Positions 5,792 to 7,068 of a stretch of DNA of 7,068 nucleotides are shown here, in pieces. Source of the DNA: DASUFP01 sp036274495 (GTDB lineage Bacteria; Bacteroidota; Bacteroidia; AKYH767-A; OLB10). The position numbers and the translations under genes were made by a program. Position 1 is the first letter of the stretch. Every line of letters begins with the position of its first letter. The stretch lies in the NCBI GenBank assembly GCA_036274495.1, contig DASUFP010000065.1:1-7068 (forward strand), read 5' to 3'. The notes below the pieces were generated by a model that made no database searches, was not told the DNA's origin, and saw only the letters and a program-made list of their open reading frames with translations.

Positions 5792-7068
5792 GTGAATTAC
5801 CTCAGCGCCGAAGGACTCTCAAAATCCTATTCTGAAACCCCTTTGTTTGAGGGCTTATCTATTTCCCTGCAAAAGGGACAAAAAATGGCTTTGATTGCTG
5901 CCAATGGAAGCGGCAAGTCTACACTGCTCAGAATTCTTGCCGGCTATGAAACTCCGGACAATGGCGTTGTTTCCGTCAGAAATGATATTACCACCGGTTA
6001 TCTGGAACAGGATCCACGATTAGCTCCTGATGTGGCAGTTATAGACGCCATTCTGGAGTCATCTCATCCCGCAGCTCAAATTCTTGCTGAATATGAAAAA
6101 TTGGTTGCAAGAGGAGCCGGTGCAGAGGAGGAAAAGATGCATGCCGTTATTGAAAAAATGGATGCACTCAATGCATGGGACTATGAGGCGAGAGCCAGAG
6201 AAATACTTTCCAGGCTGGGTATTACTGATGTAGAACAAGCTGCTAAAAACTTGTCGGGAGGCCAGAAAAAAAGAGTTGCTTTGGCAAGACTGCTCCTTCA
6301 GGAACCCGATTTACTGCTGATGGATGAACCTACCAATCATTTGGATTTGGATATGATAGAATGGCTGGAACGGTACCTGATAAATCTGAATAAAACACTG
6401 TTGGTTGTTTCCCACGACAGGTATTTTGTAGACGGAGTTTGCAACACTATTACCGAAATGAATAACGGGAAACTCTTTACCTATAAGGGAAACTATGCTT
6501 ATTTTCTGCAGAAAAAGGAGGAACGTGAATTCCGTGAAGGGCGTGAAATTGATAAGGCCCGCAACCTGTTGAGAACCGAACTTGAATGGATGCGCAGGCA
6601 ACCCCAGGCAAGGGGAACCAAACAAAAAGCGAGAATTGATTCGTTTTACGATCTCGATGAAAAGGCTAACTCTCAGAAAGCCGATCAAAAGCTGAAAATA
6701 ACCATGCAGATGGGTCGGCTGGGAAGCAAGATTCTGGAGTTTGAAAACATCTGCAAAAGTTACGGCGAGAAAACGCTTATTAAAGATTTCTCTCACGTTT
6801 TCAGGAAAGGAGAAAAGGCAGGAATTGTTGGTGCCAACGGAACCGGAAAATCCACCCTGCTGAATATGATTATGGGATCGGTTAAACCCGATCAGGGGCG
6901 CATCAAAACAGGTGAGACAGTCTCGTTCGGATATTTTTCACAGGAAGTTGCCAAAGTTGATCCCGGCAAAAAAGTTATTGATGTAGTAAAGGATATTACC
7001 GAATACGTTGAAACGGGTGATGGCAACTGGATGAATGTAACCCAGTTTCTGAATCACTTTCTCTTTAA
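5792..7068 (+). CDS. ABC-F family ATPase (ribosome-associated, Uup-like), GTG start, 3'-truncated
   Basis: The frame runs without interruption from GTG 5792 to the right edge, giving 425 residues of a protein usually about 620-650 long. The first ABC domain has a Walker A at 36-43 (AANGSGKS, Ala replacing the first Gly), the signature LSGGQ (154-158), a Walker B ending in MDEP (177-180, Glu179) and the H-switch SHDR (207-210). The interdomain linker (about 239-312) carries ELEWMRRQPQARGTKQKARI (263-282), the motif typical of Uup-like ABC-F proteins, in the segment that reaches tRNA in the ribosomal E site. The second domain starts at about 313 with Walker A GANGTGKS (347-354); its signature and Walker B lie beyond the window. 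There are no membrane segments, so it is a soluble translation factor rather than a transporter. NYLSAEGLSKSY matches family N-termini, which favours GTG 5792 over the in-frame GTG at 5768. It is divergent from the lipoprotein gene. An antibiotic-resistance role cannot be judged from this part. Confidence 0.93.
   Translation, partial: MNYLSAEGLSKSYSETPLFEGLSISLQKGQKMALIAANGSGKSTLLRILAGYETPDNGVVSVRNDITTGYLEQDPRLAPDVAVIDAILESSHPAAQILAEYEKLVARGAGAEEEKMHAVIEKMDALNAWDYEARAREILSRLGITDVEQAAKNLSGGQKKRVALARLLLQEPDLLLMDEPTNHLDLDMIEWLERYLINLNKTLLVVSHDRYFVDGVCNTITEMNNGKLFTYKGNYAYFLQKKEEREFREGREIDKARNLLRTELEWMRRQPQARGTKQKARIDSFYDLDEKANSQKADQKLKITMQMGRLGSKILEFENICKSYGEKTLIKDFSHVFRKGEKAGIVGANGTGKSTLLNMIMGSVKPDQGRIKTGETVSFGYFSQEVAKVDPGKKVIDVVKDITEYVETGDGNWMNVTQFLNHFLF

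Noticed and set aside
6311..6796. 161-residue open frame on the minus strand
   Set aside because: It lies wholly inside the ABC-F gene, whose motifs are unmistakable in the other strand; the translation has no recognisable family features.
1..7068. A defence system, CRISPR array, mobile element or RNA gene
   Set aside because: No repeat array, transposase, terminal inverted repeats, tRNA-like or rRNA-like sequence was seen; the GIY-YIG gene fits a known fusion family and not a mobile-intron endonuclease.

Overview
The window looks like chromosomal DNA from a member of the Bacteroidota. Three things point there: a very long modular secreted protein ending in a type A Por/type IX secretion (T9SS) sorting domain, promoter-like boxes matching TAnnTTTG, and no Shine-Dalgarno sequence before most starts. 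The SSB, the Zn-finger protein and the Cys-repeat lipoprotein are also of kinds common in that phylum. I see no RNA gene, CRISPR array, insertion sequence or recognisable defence operon. Most genes here are ordinary for the group.

Layout. (1) Positions 1-2888, plus strand: the C-terminal part of a large secreted protein, most likely a subtilisin-like (S8) peptidase whose catalytic domain lies left of the window. It is a chain of beta-sandwich modules followed by a T9SS sorting domain, and a strong hairpin terminator follows. (2) 2938-4266, plus: a GIY-YIG nuclease of the Bacteroidota 'DnaQ-exonuclease + UvrC/Cho-like' fusion type. Its N-terminal exonuclease part looks shortened and stripped of catalytic residues, and its C-terminus runs through the terminator of the convergent gene. 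(3) 4217-4555, minus: a short single-stranded DNA-binding protein without an acidic tail. (4) An AT-rich divergent intergenic region, 4556-4741, with two perfect palindromes and a good -7 box. (5) 4742-5107, plus: a small zinc-finger protein of unknown function. (6) 5104-5679, minus: a lipoprotein with two Cys-rich repeats, overlapping the previous gene by 4 nt at the stop codons. (7) 5792 to the right edge, plus: an ABC-F ATPase starting with GTG, truncated by the window end.

The genes appear to be separate transcription units, mostly divergent or convergent, rather than one operon. The secreted peptidase and the lipoprotein act at the cell surface or outside. The GIY-YIG protein and SSB both concern DNA, but their convergent arrangement does not show co-regulation. 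The ABC-F protein acts on the ribosome. The best leads are the apparently eroded GIY-YIG fusion protein, the operator-like palindrome beside the -7 box upstream of the zinc-finger gene, and a possible leaderless GTG start for the ABC-F gene.
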